Assembly (NCBI RefSeq): GCF_007995085.1
Contig: NZ_VOQS01000003.1
Location: forward strand, 2,046,001 to 2,110,000
Direction of reading: 5' to 3'
DNA: 64,000 nt
Source of the DNA: Paraburkholderia azotifigens
Lineage (GTDB): Bacteria > Pseudomonadota > Gammaproteobacteria > Burkholderiales > Burkholderiaceae
Shown: positions 1-7,619 of the stretch, piece after piece
Layout of the letters: every line of letters begins with the position of its first letter
Position numbering within the stretch: position 1 is the stretch's first letter
Made by a program: the position numbers and the translations under genes
Notes under the pieces: generated by a model
What the model saw: the letters and a program-made list of their open reading frames with translations, nothing else
Databases searched by the model: none
What the model was told of the DNA's origin: nothing

Positions 1-281
1 TGCAACGCGCCGCGCGCTATCTGCCCGAGTTGCCGACACTCAACGGTATCCGCGCATGGACGGGTTTTCGCGCGGCCTCGCCCGATGGCATGCCGCTGAT
101 CGGCCCTGCAGGCGACGCGGCGCCGGGCGTGTGGCTCGCGGTCGGACATGAGGGGCTGGGCGTGACCACATCGCTCGGCACCGCAAAGCTGCTCGCCGCG
201 CAGATCACGCAGACGGCGGCCGCCATTCCCGCCGATCCGTTTCTGCCCGCGCGTTTCGAATTCGGAGCGTGCCATGTCTGA
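1..281 (+). CDS. FAD-dependent amino-acid oxidoreductase, C-terminal end (partial)
   Basis: The reading frame is open from the window edge (codons in phase from base 3) to the stop at 279-281, so the N-terminus with the FAD fold lies outside. The visible 92 residues carry the C-terminal signature of the DAO/GlcD-like flavoprotein family: a W-T-G-F-R-A-x-S-P-D-G-x-P-x-I-G-P block followed by a G-H-E-G-L-G-V-T stretch. It overlaps the next gene by 8 bases and is followed by a 2Fe-2S subunit and an FAD/BFD subunit. That is the gene order of heterotrimeric D-hydroxyproline, opine or hydrogen-cyanide-synthase type dehydrogenases (known for LhpBEF and HcnABC). It is probably the catalytic beta subunit of a membrane-linked D-amino-acid dehydrogenase; the exact substrate is an inference. 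Confidence 0.8.
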   Translation, partial: QRAARYLPELPTLNGIRAWTGFRAASPDGMPLIGPAGDAAPGVWLAVGHEGLGVTTSLGTAKLLAAQITQTAAAIPADPFLPARFEFGACHV

Positions 282-546
282 TGCGCTTCTCTCACGCGTC
301 CGTCTGACGATCGACGGCGAATCCGTCGAGGTCGAAAAAGGCGCGACGATTGCCGCCGCGCTCGCGATCCGCGACGCGAGACCATCGGGCACGCGTACTT
401 CTGTGAGCGGCGAGCCGCGCGCGCCGTTGTGCGGCATGGGCGTATGCCAGGAGTGCCGCGTCACCGTCGACGGACGTGCGCATGTGCTCGCCTGTCAGAC
501 CTTGTGCTGCGACGGCCAGCGTGTGCAGACGGCGGGGCCGGGATGA
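274..546 (+). CDS. (2Fe-2S)-binding subunit of amino-acid dehydrogenase
   Basis: A 90-residue ferredoxin-like protein. Cys53, Cys58, Cys61 and Cys74 form the C-x4-C-x2-C-x12-C pattern of a plant-type [2Fe-2S] ferredoxin fold, and there are no other domains. It starts at ATG 274 inside the end of the upstream flavoprotein gene, and its stop overlaps the ATG of the next gene (ATGA at 543-546), so the three genes are translationally coupled. In HcnA/LhpE-type complexes this small subunit passes electrons between the FAD subunits. The role is assigned by operon context plus the cysteine motif; the substrate of the complex is not proven. Confidence 0.85.
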   Translation: MSDALLSRVRLTIDGESVEVEKGATIAAALAIRDARPSGTRTSVSGEPRAPLCGMGVCQECRVTVDGRAHVLACQTLCCDGQRVQTAGPG

Positions 547-1823
547 ACGATCAGCACTTCGATATCGTCGTGGTGGGCGCGGGGCCGGCGGGTCTCGCTG
601 CCGCTTGCGAAGCCGCTCGGACGGGCGCGCGTGTCGCCGTGCTCGACGACAACCCGCGCGCGGGCGGCCAGGTGTGGCGCAATGGCCCGGCGCATCCGCA
701 GCCCGATGAGTTGACCTCACAGCTGCATGGCATCGCCGCTAAGGGCAACGTGACGCTGACTTGCGCCGCGCGCATCGTCGCGCCGCTCGACGGACGGCGG
801 CTGCTGATTGAATCGACCGGGTATGGCGGCGCGTGCATCGGCTATGACCGTCTGATTCTCGCGACGGGCGCGCGCGAGCGCCTGCTGCCGTTCGCCGGAT
901 GGACGCTGCCCGGCGTGACGGGCGCGGGCGGCCTGCAGGCGCTGATCAAGGGCGGCGTGCCCGTGCGCGGCGAACGCATCGTGATCGCGGGCAGCGGTCC
1001 GTTGCTGTTCGCCACGCTGGCGACCGCACGTGCCGCGGGCGCGCGAGTCGTGGCCGTCGTCGAGCAGGCGACGTTTGCGTCGGTGCTGCGTTTCGGCATC
1101 TCGCTCGCCGCGACGCCGGCGAAGCTCGCGCAAGCAGCGCAACTGACGCGTGGCTTGACGGGCTTTCGCTATCTGACATCGAGCGTGGTGCGCGAAGCGC
1201 GAGGCAGTGGGCGTGTCGAACGCGTGATCGTCGAACGCGACGGAGGACGCATCGAGACCATCGATTGCGAGCGCATTGCATGCGGTTACGGCCTCGTGCC
1301 GAACACGACGCTTGCTCGCGCGCTGGGTTGCGCGACGCGCGACGACGGCGCGATTACCGTCGACGACGCGCAGCGCACGTCCGTCGCGAACGTTTACGCG
1401 GCGGGCGAGTGCACGGGCGTGGGCGGAATGGAGCGTGCGCGGGTGGAAGGGCGGATCGCGGGCCTCGGCGCGATCGGCGTCGAACCCGGCGCGGCGCTGA
1501 AGCGCGAACGTGCGCGCTGGCAACGCTTCGCGGCGCGCGTCGACGCGGCATTCGCGTTGCGTGAGCCCGCCCGGCAACTGCCCGCCGACGATACCGTGCT
1601 GTGTCGCTGCGAGGACGTTTCGATCGGCGAGGCTCGCGCGCAGCGCAACTGGCGCGATGCGAAGCTGCACACGCGCTGCGGCATGGGCGCGTGTCAGGGA
1701 CGTATCTGCGGCGGCGCGGCACAGACGTTGTTCGGCTGGGACGTAGCGCAGGTCCGGCCGCCCATTCATCCTGCGCAGGTCGGCACACTGATGCTCGCTG
1801 CGCAGACAGACGACACCTGTTGA
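543..1823 (+). CDS. NAD(P)/FAD-dependent oxidoreductase with C-terminal BFD-like 2Fe-2S domain
   Basis: A 426-residue pyridine-nucleotide-disulfide-type flavoprotein. The Rossmann FAD motif G-A-G-P-A-G is at residues 12-17, a second dinucleotide motif (G-S-G-P-L) lies near 150-160, and a G-E-C-T-G-V-G-G FAD-closing motif is near 280. The C-terminal 75 residues carry four cysteines (about 354, 356, 379, 384) in the C-R-C-E-D...C-G-M-G-A-C pattern of BFD-like [2Fe-2S] domains. Start ATG 543 is preferred over the longer upstream frame because it overlaps the preceding stop and begins directly before the FAD fold. This is the alpha subunit of an HcnB/opine-oxidase/D-hydroxyproline-dehydrogenase type complex; physiological substrate inferred. 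Confidence 0.85.
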   Translation: MNDQHFDIVVVGAGPAGLAAACEAARTGARVAVLDDNPRAGGQVWRNGPAHPQPDELTSQLHGIAAKGNVTLTCAARIVAPLDGRRLLIESTGYGGACIGYDRLILATGARERLLPFAGWTLPGVTGAGGLQALIKGGVPVRGERIVIAGSGPLLFATLATARAAGARVVAVVEQATFASVLRFGISLAATPAKLAQAAQLTRGLTGFRYLTSSVVREARGSGRVERVIVERDGGRIETIDCERIACGYGLVPNTTLARALGCATRDDGAITVDDAQRTSVANVYAAGECTGVGGMERARVEGRIAGLGAIGVEPGAALKRERARWQRFAARVDAAFALREPARQLPADDTVLCRCEDVSIGEARAQRNWRDAKLHTRCGMGACQGRICGGAAQTLFGWDVAQVRPPIHPAQVGTLMLAAQTDDTC

Positions 1824-1880
1824 CGGGTGCATCGAATCCAGGCGCTCACGACGATTTTCTTCCCCCACACCGCGCCGCCC

Positions 1881-1886
1881 TATAAT
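1881..1886 (+). promoter_or_regulatory. Candidate -10 box for the AraC gene
   Basis: TATAAT lies 52 bases before the first possible ATG of the regulator gene in an otherwise GC-rich gap. No convincing -35 hexamer is visible 16-18 bases upstream, so only the -10 element is supported. A TTGACG at 1820-1825 is too far away to be its partner. Confidence 0.4.
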
Positions 1887-1937
1887 CGATCAGCGCTGCG
1901 ATTGCCCGCCGCGGCCACCTTCACGTCCCCGCAGTCC

Positions 1938-2741
1938 ATGCATGGAACCCGCACGATGAACACGTTCGCTTCCGCGCTCAATGCGCCAGATGGGCTCGAT
2001 ACGGGCGAGGCCGCGCTGGCCGGCATGCTCTCGCATTTCGCGCTGCTCGAGCCCGTCTTCGACGCGATGCCCGACATCGTGTTCTTCGTGAAGGACGCGC
2101 ACGCGCGTTATGCGCTCGTCAATCGCACGCTCGTATCGCGCTGCGGATTCAAGGAGAAGGAAAAACTGCTGGGCAAGACGGCCGAGGATGTGTTCCCGAG
2201 CCGCTTTGGCCGCATCTACACCGCGCAGGACAAGGCCGTGATCCACGTCGGCAGCCAGATGGTCGACCAGCTCGAGCTGCATCTGTATCCGGGCCGCCAG
2301 CCGGGCTGGTGCCTGACCTGCAAGCAGCCGTTGCGCGATGCGGCGGGGCGCGTCGTCGGGCTGGCGGGCATTTCGCGCGACCTGCGTGCCGACGAAAGCA
2401 GCCACCCGGCGTATAGCCGGCTCGCGACGGTTGTCCAGTATCTGCAAGAGAACTACGTACAGCCGCTCAACCTCAAGCAGCTTGCCGCGATGGCCGATAT
2501 GTCGGTGGCGCAGCTCGAACGCTACTTCCACAAGGTGTTTCATCTGACGCCCCGCCAGGTGCTGCTGAAGACGCGTCTCGATGCGGCGACGGCCTTGCTC
2601 GTGTCGCACGACAAGGTCACGGATGTGGCCGCGCTGTGCGGCTACACGGATCACAGCGCGTTCACGCGGCAGTTCAAGGCGACCGTCGGCGTGACGCCGA
2701 CCGAATACCGGATGCTGCTGCACGGCACGTCGCGCGGCTGA
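1938..2741 (+). CDS. PAS-domain AraC-family transcriptional regulator
   Basis: A 267-residue regulator counted from ATG 1938; a second in-frame ATG at 1956 gives 261 residues. An N-terminal PAS-like domain (about residues 35-145) contains F-D-A-M-P-D-I-V-F-F-V-K-D and ends with a typical G-x-x-G-I-S-R-D-L. A C-terminal AraC double helix-turn-helix (about 165-262) contains L-K-Q-L-A-A-M-A-D-M-S-V-A-Q-L-E-R and C-G-Y-T-D-H-S-A-F-T-R-Q-F-K. It sits just downstream of the dehydrogenase trio on the same strand and is probably its substrate-responsive activator. The ligand sensed by the PAS domain is unknown. Confidence 0.85.
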   Translation: MHGTRTMNTFASALNAPDGLDTGEAALAGMLSHFALLEPVFDAMPDIVFFVKDAHARYALVNRTLVSRCGFKEKEKLLGKTAEDVFPSRFGRIYTAQDKAVIHVGSQMVDQLELHLYPGRQPGWCLTCKQPLRDAAGRVVGLAGISRDLRADESSHPAYSRLATVVQYLQENYVQPLNLKQLAAMADMSVAQLERYFHKVFHLTPRQVLLKTRLDAATALLVSHDKVTDVAALCGYTDHSAFTRQFKATVGVTPTEYRMLLHGTSRG

Positions 2742-2763
2742 CGGGCTCTTCAATCCGGGAACG

Positions 2764-3099
2764 ATGCCTGCGCGCCGTGAAAAGCTTCGCTACTACGTGT
2801 ATGTGGTCGCGCTCGACGATACCGTCTGGAACGAAGCGCGCTTCCGGCGCGCGAATCCCGATTACCGGTTCGAACGGCCGTGCGTGTATGTGGGGATGAC
2901 GGGACTGGACCCGGATCTGCGTTTCGACCGGCACAAGGCGGGCATCCAGTCGAATCGCTATGTGCGCGAGTTTGGTCTGCGGCTAATGCCGGAACTGTAC
3001 GACGTGTTCAATCCGATGCCCTACGAGGGCGCGCGCGACATGGAGGTCGAACTGGCGATCGGGTTGCGCGAAGCGGGCTATGCCGTCTGGCAGGCGTAA
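2764..3099 (+). CDS. GIY-YIG-like small protein
   Basis: A 111-residue protein starting at ATG 2764, 22 bases after the AraC stop. The N-terminal Y-Y-V-Y-V-V strand followed by C-V-Y-V-G-M-T, then a charged L-R-F-D-R-H-K helix, resembles the GIY-YIG nuclease core (the two tyrosine strands and an R/H helix). A glutamate in the M-E-V-E-L-A segment could be the metal ligand. No DNA-binding domain is attached, so whether it is an active nuclease is unclear. Short stand-alone GIY-YIG proteins are common and mostly uncharacterised. Confidence 0.55.
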   Translation: MPARREKLRYYVYVVALDDTVWNEARFRRANPDYRFERPCVYVGMTGLDPDLRFDRHKAGIQSNRYVREFGLRLMPELYDVFNPMPYEGARDMEVELAIGLREAGYAVWQA

Positions 3100-3143
3100 G
3101 GGCAGGCGTAACAGCGGGGTAAGACAGCGCAGGGAACGGCGGC

Positions 3144-3455
3144 TTATTTGACGCCGAGTCCGCGCAGAATAGCGTTGCCTTCGGGCGTCAGACGTATGTG
3201 CGATTCGCCGGCGTCCGTGGCGACGGTTTCGACGAGTCCGGCTTCCTGGAGCGTCGGGATTTCTGGTTTGGCGAACGCGGCCATCGGCGCATGCAGCAGG
3301 AGCAGCAGCGTCGCGAGTTCGTGCGGGCTCAGGAGCCGGCGCAAAATGTTCGTCTTCTTCGGCGCCGCCTTCGTGGCGGCGGCCTGCGCGGATGCGGCCG
3401 GTGAGCCGGCTGCGAGGCGCTTTGTCAGGTCGTTGCGGTCTTTGTAGTAATCCAT
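3144..3455 (-). CDS. Hypothetical winged-helix-like protein
   Basis: A 103-residue protein from ATG at 3455 (M-D-Y-Y-K-D-R-N-D). An Ala/Lys-rich linker (about residues 15-40) separates a short charged N-terminus from a C-terminal region of about 60 residues. That region reads like a winged helix: L-L-S-P-H-E-L-A-T-L-L-L-L, then a recognition-like helix I-P-T-L-Q-E-A-G-L-V, then a wing ending in L-T-P-E-G-N-A-I-L-R. This pattern suggests DNA binding, but no family was recognised. An upstream in-frame ATG at 3491 would add 12 residues and looks less natural. The gene is isolated. Confidence 0.55.
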   Translation of the reverse strand: MDYYKDRNDLTKRLAAGSPAASAQAAATKAAPKKTNILRRLLSPHELATLLLLLHAPMAAFAKPEIPTLQEAGLVETVATDAGESHIRLTPEGNAILRGLGVK

Positions 3456-3623
3456 CCTTGGCACCTTGAGCAGAACGCGGGTCAGTGTCAAAGACGAATC
3501 GTGACGGGCAAGACTTAAACGATTCTTAAACCTTCCGAGCGGGCGGCCTGCCGCGCGCGCAAAAGTTGTTACATGCGGTTACGCCGCCGTTAAGCCGACA
3601 CGCCTGGACCGGCGCGAGCCGCG

Positions 3624-3962
3624 TCAGGGCGCGCATTCCTTGCTGGCGCCTTCGATCCACAGATTCGACGTATTGCGTTTGCCCGCGTAGTAGCGGAACG
3701 TCGTGCCGCCGTTGTCGGCGCGGACCTTGACGATGTTGGACTCGCCGAAGTCGAGCATCTGGCCCTGGGGGATCGGCGTGGTTTTGACGGGCGTGTCGTG
3801 CCTGGCCGCGGCCTGCGTCATGCACTGGATGACGTCGTTGACGGGGCGACTGGTCATGTTGTCCTTCATCGGATCGCCGGCATCCGGGTTGTGCGACGCC
3901 TGATATTGCGCACAGGCGGCGAGAAACAGCGGGATGGACAGGGTAACGGCTAGCTTCCTCAT
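3624..3962 (-). CDS. Small predicted lipoprotein
   Basis: A 112-residue protein starting at ATG 3962 with a GGAG ribosome site about 7 bases upstream. The N-terminus M-R-K-L-A-V-T-L-S-I-P-L-F-L-A-A-C is a classic signal peptide with lipobox L-A-A-C, so the mature protein should be anchored through Cys17. The mature part has no recognised domain; it has two further cysteines (C-M-T-Q near 47 and K-E-C near the end) that could form a disulfide. Longer starts in the same frame run through the tandem repeat upstream and are unlikely. Confidence 0.7.
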   Translation of the reverse strand: MRKLAVTLSIPLFLAACAQYQASHNPDAGDPMKDNMTSRPVNDVIQCMTQAAARHDTPVKTTPIPQGQMLDFGESNIVKVRADNGGTTFRYYAGKRNTSNLWIEGASKECAP

Positions 3963-3998
3963 ACGTCTCCTTCTCGTTGGCGGTTGATGCGTCGATGG

Positions 3999-4064
3999 GT
4001 CGACGCGTGCGAGTCGACGCATGCGAGTCGACGCATGCAGTCGACGCATGCAGTCGACGCTCGC
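3999..4064. repeat. Tandem array of a 12-bp GTCGACGCATGC unit
   Basis: Five copies of GTCGACGC(A/G)TGC, the last one degenerate, begin at 3999, 4013, 4027, 4040 and 4053, spaced by one or two bases. The array begins 37 bases upstream of the lipoprotein start codon, in the region where its promoter should be. Each unit contains the palindrome GTCGAC. Confidence 0.85.
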
Positions 4065-4159
4065 GCGGTGCGGAACCGCAAATGAAACGGAAATTATATC
4101 GGTGCAAGCGTTGTGCCTAGTTTTTTGCGGTGCAGGTTGGGGTTGGGTTTATGGTTTTT

Positions 4160-4815
4160 CGCTGGCATCCGCGATGCCGTATCGGTTCGCTAGCGTTGCC
4201 CCTGTGCGGGGCGGCACCTACTTTTCTTTGCAGCGGCAAAGAAAAGTAGGCAAAAGAAAGCCGCTCACCCCGCCAATCCTTGTAGTTGCCTGCGGGCCCT
4301 CCACGGGTCCCGCACTCCAGACGGCAGTCCACTGTCTTACGCCCGTTGCCAGCGTGCTAACTCACGCCTCACCCGCTTCACCTTCCCGCGTCACAAATTG
4401 CGTTACCAGAAAGTCCCCGGCCGCCCAGGTGGCAAACGGTGTGTAGGGTGTCGCACCTTGCGCGTTGGCGCACCTACGACACCGATCCCGCTTTTCAGTC
4501 CGGAGTGGTGCATTTCCGCCGCGACAGCCTACACACCGTTTGCCACCTGGGCGGCGCAGACGATTCGCTGCCGCTGGCTGCGCTACGGGTGATTGAAGTG
4601 GGTGATGCGCCTGTTAGAGGCGCTGGCAACGCACATGAAATAGCGCGTTGCCGTGTGGAGTGCGGGACCCGAAGGGGGCCCGCAGGCAAAAACCAGAACT
4701 GGCGGTGTGAGCGGCTTTCTTTTGCCTACTTTTCTTTGCCGCTGCAAAGAAAAGTAGGTGCCGCCCCGCACAGGGGCAACGCTAGCGAACCGATACGGCA
4801 TCGCGGATGCCAGCG
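4160..4815. repeat. Palindromic repeat element, copy 1 (intact)
   Basis: A non-coding element of about 650 bp bounded by perfect inverted terminal repeats: 4160-4268 is the exact reverse complement of 4707-4815 (109 bases). Each arm contains a further short palindrome (cctacttttctttgc facing gcaaagaaaagtagg). Inside lies a second perfect inverted repeat of 27 bases (4420-4446 against 4529-4555) enclosing an 82-bp centre (4447-4528). ORFs in it differ between arms and have no codon bias, so they are taken as spurious. Similar repeats, often mis-annotated as small hypothetical proteins, occur in Burkholderiales genomes (recalled, not searched). It fills the gap between the lipoprotein gene and the 3' end of the MFS gene. 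Confidence 0.9.
4420..4555. repeat. Inner 27-bp inverted repeats around an 82-bp centre (copy 1)
   Basis: Bases 4420-4446 and 4529-4555 are perfect reverse complements (27 of 27). The enclosed 82 bases read in one orientation here and in the opposite orientation in the second copy (63373-63454), while the flanking arms of the two elements keep the same orientation. Confidence 0.9.
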
Positions 4816-4851
4816 CAGAAGCGCAGAAGCGCAGAAGCGCAGAAGCGCAGA
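4812..4851. repeat. 8-bp tandem array at the right edge of repeat copy 1
   Basis: Five perfect copies of AGCGCAGA run from 4812 to 4851, starting inside the last bases of the inverted terminal repeat. They end 17 bases before the stop codon of the MFS gene, which reads toward them. Confidence 0.9.
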
Positions 4852-4867
4852 ACCACAACACAATCAA

Positions 4868-6283
4868 CTACGACGCCTTAGTCGTCACCTCCCGCTTACC
4901 CCGCACAATTTCATCCCCAGCATCAGCCGCCAACCGTCTGGTAACAGAAATCGAAGCAACCGAACACAACCCGACGACCACAAAGGCGGGCCAGAAATCC
5001 GACCACTGCAAAGCGGCATGCCCATGCAACGCTCGCGTGATGGACAGCACAATACCTGCAACGGTCACGCCAAGCCCAAGTGAAATCTGCTGCACGACAC
5101 TGCCGAGACTCGTTGCGCGGCCGACATCGCGGCTTTCGATCTCCGCATAAGTCATCGAGTTGAGACTCGTGAATTGCAAGGCAGGAAAGAACCCGCCCAG
5201 CAACACGATGACCCAGATCAGCCACGTGGGCGTGCCCGGAAAAAACGCGCCGCACGCGGCGATCGCAATCCCCGAATACGCGGCGTTGTACATCAGCACA
5301 GTGCGAAAGCCCCAGCGCCGCAACACGCTCGCCGCGAGCGTCCGCATGAACATGCCGCCGAACGCCGATGCGCACGTAATCAGCCCCGATTCGAAAGCAC
5401 TCATGCCCAGTCCCTCCTGCAGCACGAGCGGCAACAAAAACGGCACGGCGCCCAAGCCGATTCGAAACAGCGATCCGCCCAGCACGCTCGCCTGAAACGT
5501 CGGCACGCGGAAGAACCGCAAGTCGAGCAGCGGACGCTCGACACGCCGGGCATACAGCACGTAAATGCCGAGCATCACGGCACCGACCAGCGTCATTACG
5601 GTCGCTGTCGTGACGGTCACCAGTTCGCCGTCGGTGAGCGACAGCCCCAGCAGAAACAGCGACGCGCCGCCCGCCGACAGAATGAAGCCCGCCCAGTCGA
5701 GCGGACCGGGATGCGGCTCGCGCGTGTTCTTGATGTACTTGTTCGTGAGCCAGATGCCGAGAATGCCGACGGGAATGTTGATGAAGAAAATCAGCCGCCA
5801 GTGCAGATACGTCGTGATGAAGCCGCCGAGCAGCGGTCCCGCCGCAGGCCCGAGCATCGCGGGCACGCTCAGGTAGTTCATCGCGCGCACGTACTCCGAG
5901 CGCTCCACCACGCGGAAAATAATGATGCGCCCGACGGGCACCATCATCGCGCCGCCCACACCCTGAATGAAACGCGCGACGGTAAAGGTGGCGAGCGACG
6001 TCGACGCCGCGCACAGCAGCGAGCCGACCACGAAAATGCCGATCGCCGTGCGGAACACCGAACGCGCGCCAAAGCGGTCGGCGAGCCACCCGCACACAGG
6101 AATGAACACACCCAGTCCCAGCACATAACTGGTGACGGCGATTTTCAGTGTGACGGGGTCCCGGCCGAAGGCGCGCGCCATTTCAGGCAGCGCAGTGACG
6201 ATGACGTTCGCATCGACGCTCTCCATGAACATCGCACAGGCGACGATGACGGGAGCGATAAAAGCCTTGATGGCAAGCAGCAC
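4868..6283 (-). CDS. DHA2-family MFS multidrug transporter (EmrB/QacA type)
   Basis: A 471-residue integral membrane protein with about 14 hydrophobic segments, the length and topology of DHA2 proton-coupled drug exporters. The first helix region carries M-E-S-V-D-A-N-V-I-V-T-A-L-P (motif D1-like). The loop G-W-L-A-D-R-F-G-A-R is the MFS motif A, and a G-P-A-A-G-P-L-L-G-G motif C marks an antiporter. Start is ATG 6283. The substrate cannot be read from sequence. There is no EmrA-type adaptor next to it, and the downstream side is the repeat element. Confidence 0.9.
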   Translation of the reverse strand: MLLAIKAFIAPVIVACAMFMESVDANVIVTALPEMARAFGRDPVTLKIAVTSYVLGLGVFIPVCGWLADRFGARSVFRTAIGIFVVGSLLCAASTSLATFTVARFIQGVGGAMMVPVGRIIIFRVVERSEYVRAMNYLSVPAMLGPAAGPLLGGFITTYLHWRLIFFINIPVGILGIWLTNKYIKNTREPHPGPLDWAGFILSAGGASLFLLGLSLTDGELVTVTTATVMTLVGAVMLGIYVLYARRVERPLLDLRFFRVPTFQASVLGGSLFRIGLGAVPFLLPLVLQEGLGMSAFESGLITCASAFGGMFMRTLAASVLRRWGFRTVLMYNAAYSGIAIAACGAFFPGTPTWLIWVIVLLGGFFPALQFTSLNSMTYAEIESRDVGRATSLGSVVQQISLGLGVTVAGIVLSITRALHGHAALQWSDFWPAFVVVGLCSVASISVTRRLAADAGDEIVRGKREVTTKAS

Positions 6284-6377
6284 GGGCGGCGAGCGATGTA
6301 AGTGAACGTTGATTATTGCATAGCCCGTGCGCTAAACGCCATGACGTTGTGGTGACAACTACGGCAGCGTGCAGCGC

Positions 6378-7154
6378 TTACAGCACGGCAAGCCAGCCGC
6401 CGTCGACGTAAATGATTTGCCCGTTCACGTAGCTCGATGCCGCCGACGCAAGATACACGGCCGTGCCTACCAACTCTTCCGGCTTGCCCCAGCGCCGCGC
6501 GGGGTTGCTGTTCTTCACCCACGTATCGAACGATTCGTCGGCGACGAGCGGCGCGTTCATGTCGGTGAGGATGTAGCCGGGACCGATCGCATTCGCCTGA
6601 ATGTCGTGCGCGGCCCACTCCGCGCTCATCGCGCGCGTCAGCATCTTGATGCCCCCTTTCGCCGCCGTGTACGCGCCGACCGTCGCGCGTGCCGCTTCGC
6701 TCGTCAGCGAGCCGATGTTGATGATCTTGCCGCCCGCGCCGCGCGCGATCATTCGCCGTGCCGCCTCGCGCCCGACGATGAATGCCGCCGTGAGGTTCGT
6801 ATCGATCACGCGCCGCCAGTCCGCGAGCTGCAGATCGACGAGCGGCTGCCGGAACTGGATGCCCGCGTTGTTGACGAGGATGTCGACATGTATCCCTTCG
6901 CGGTCCCACCCGGCGAAAGCGGCGCTGACGGCGGCTTCGTCGGTGACGTCGAACGCGCGGCCGCTCGCAGGTTGCAGGTCGGGCAGTCGCGCGTTGAGTG
7001 CCGCGACGGCCTGCTCGACGGCTTCGGCGCGCGTGCCGTTCAGGATCACGCGCGCGCCTGCCTGCGCGAGTCCTTCCGCGAGCGCGAGACCGATGCCGCG
7101 CGTCGATCCCGTGACGAGCGCCGTGCGGCCATTCAGATCGAATAGTGTCGACAT
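6378..7154 (-). CDS. SDR-family oxidoreductase, gluconate 5-dehydrogenase-like
   Basis: A 258-residue classical short-chain dehydrogenase. The cofactor motif T-G-S-T-R-G-I-G is near residues 15-22, N-N-A-G near 93, and the catalytic tetrad includes Ser (I-G-S-L), Tyr and Lys in Y-T-A-A-K-G near 160. The C-terminus has the V-N-G-Q-I-I-Y-V-D-G-G-W ending. An Arg after the Gly motif favours NADP(H). Start ATG 7154 is chosen because a GAGGAA site lies 5 bases upstream and the protein then begins like its family; ATG 7175 is possible. The overall pattern resembles IdnO-type gluconate 5-dehydrogenases; substrate unproven. Confidence 0.85.
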   Translation of the reverse strand: MSTLFDLNGRTALVTGSTRGIGLALAEGLAQAGARVILNGTRAEAVEQAVAALNARLPDLQPASGRAFDVTDEAAVSAAFAGWDREGIHVDILVNNAGIQFRQPLVDLQLADWRRVIDTNLTAAFIVGREAARRMIARGAGGKIINIGSLTSEAARATVGAYTAAKGGIKMLTRAMSAEWAAHDIQANAIGPGYILTDMNAPLVADESFDTWVKNSNPARRWGKPEELVGTAVYLASAASSYVNGQIIYVDGGWLAVL

Positions 7155-7238
7155 GGGGTTCCTCGTCCTCGACATGAACGCGCAGGATAAGCGATAGCGG
7201 CCAGCCGTGCCGCGAACCGCGCGGACCTTCGTGTCAGG

Positions 7239-7619
7239 CTAGCTGGAGTGGCGCTTGAAAAGACCGTGGTGCTTCGGCGGGCTCACGGCTGCATCGTCGC
7301 CGATCCAGCCGAACTCGACGGGCACGCGCGTAAAGAACACATGCACGTTGGCCGCGCGCACGATGTCGAGCAGCCGGTCCGCTTCGTCGTCCGTGGTGGC
7401 GAGAATGATCTGCTGCGGCTGGTCGCTGAGTGAGAGCGCATGCGCCGCGTGGTGCGCACCCGCATGGCCGACGCCCTGCGCGCAACTGACGACCGTCGCG
7501 CCCCGTATGCCGAGCGCGCGTGCCTCCTGCAGCAGCCATTCGCATACGGTCTGATGACCGTGTTTGCGGCTGCGCTCAGTGAAGAAGGTCAATTGACAGC
7601 CGTTCATCGCGAGGCTCAT
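7239..7619 (-). CDS. DUF190 protein (PII-like fold)
   Basis: A 126-residue protein beginning M-S-L-A-M-N-G-C-Q-L-T-F-F-T-E, with the DUF190 pattern: an N-terminal strand, the H-G-H-Q-T-V-C-E-W-L-L-Q-E-A helix, G-I-R-G-A-T-V and a C-terminal V-F-F-T-R-V-P-V-E-F. DUF190 proteins have a GlnB-like ferredoxin fold and are often found beside CrcB fluoride exporters, but no CrcB is in this window. ATG 7619 overlaps the stop of the upstream gene (ATGA), which supports this start; Met5 (7607) is an alternative. The second DUF190 gene lies 0.5 kb upstream on the same strand. Confidence 0.8.
   Translation of the reverse strand: MSLAMNGCQLTFFTERSRKHGHQTVCEWLLQEARALGIRGATVVSCAQGVGHAGAHHAAHALSLSDQPQQIILATTDDEADRLLDIVRAANVHVFFTRVPVEFGWIGDDAAVSPPKHHGLFKRHSS

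Noticed and set aside
429..542. Upstream extension of the FAD oxidoreductase
   Set aside because: It overlaps the 2Fe-2S gene; the ATGA-coupled ATG at 543 begins right before the FAD motif.
717..1868. Long minus-strand ORF opposite the FAD oxidoreductase
   Set aside because: Shadow ORF of a GC-rich gene; Arg/His-rich with no domain, while the plus strand encodes clear motifs.
4021..5083. Several 60-214-codon ORFs inside palindromic element copy 1
   Set aside because: They lie in inverted arms, so both strands give mirrored proteins; they lack ribosome sites and codon bias and match the type of spurious hypothetical proteins often called from this repeat.
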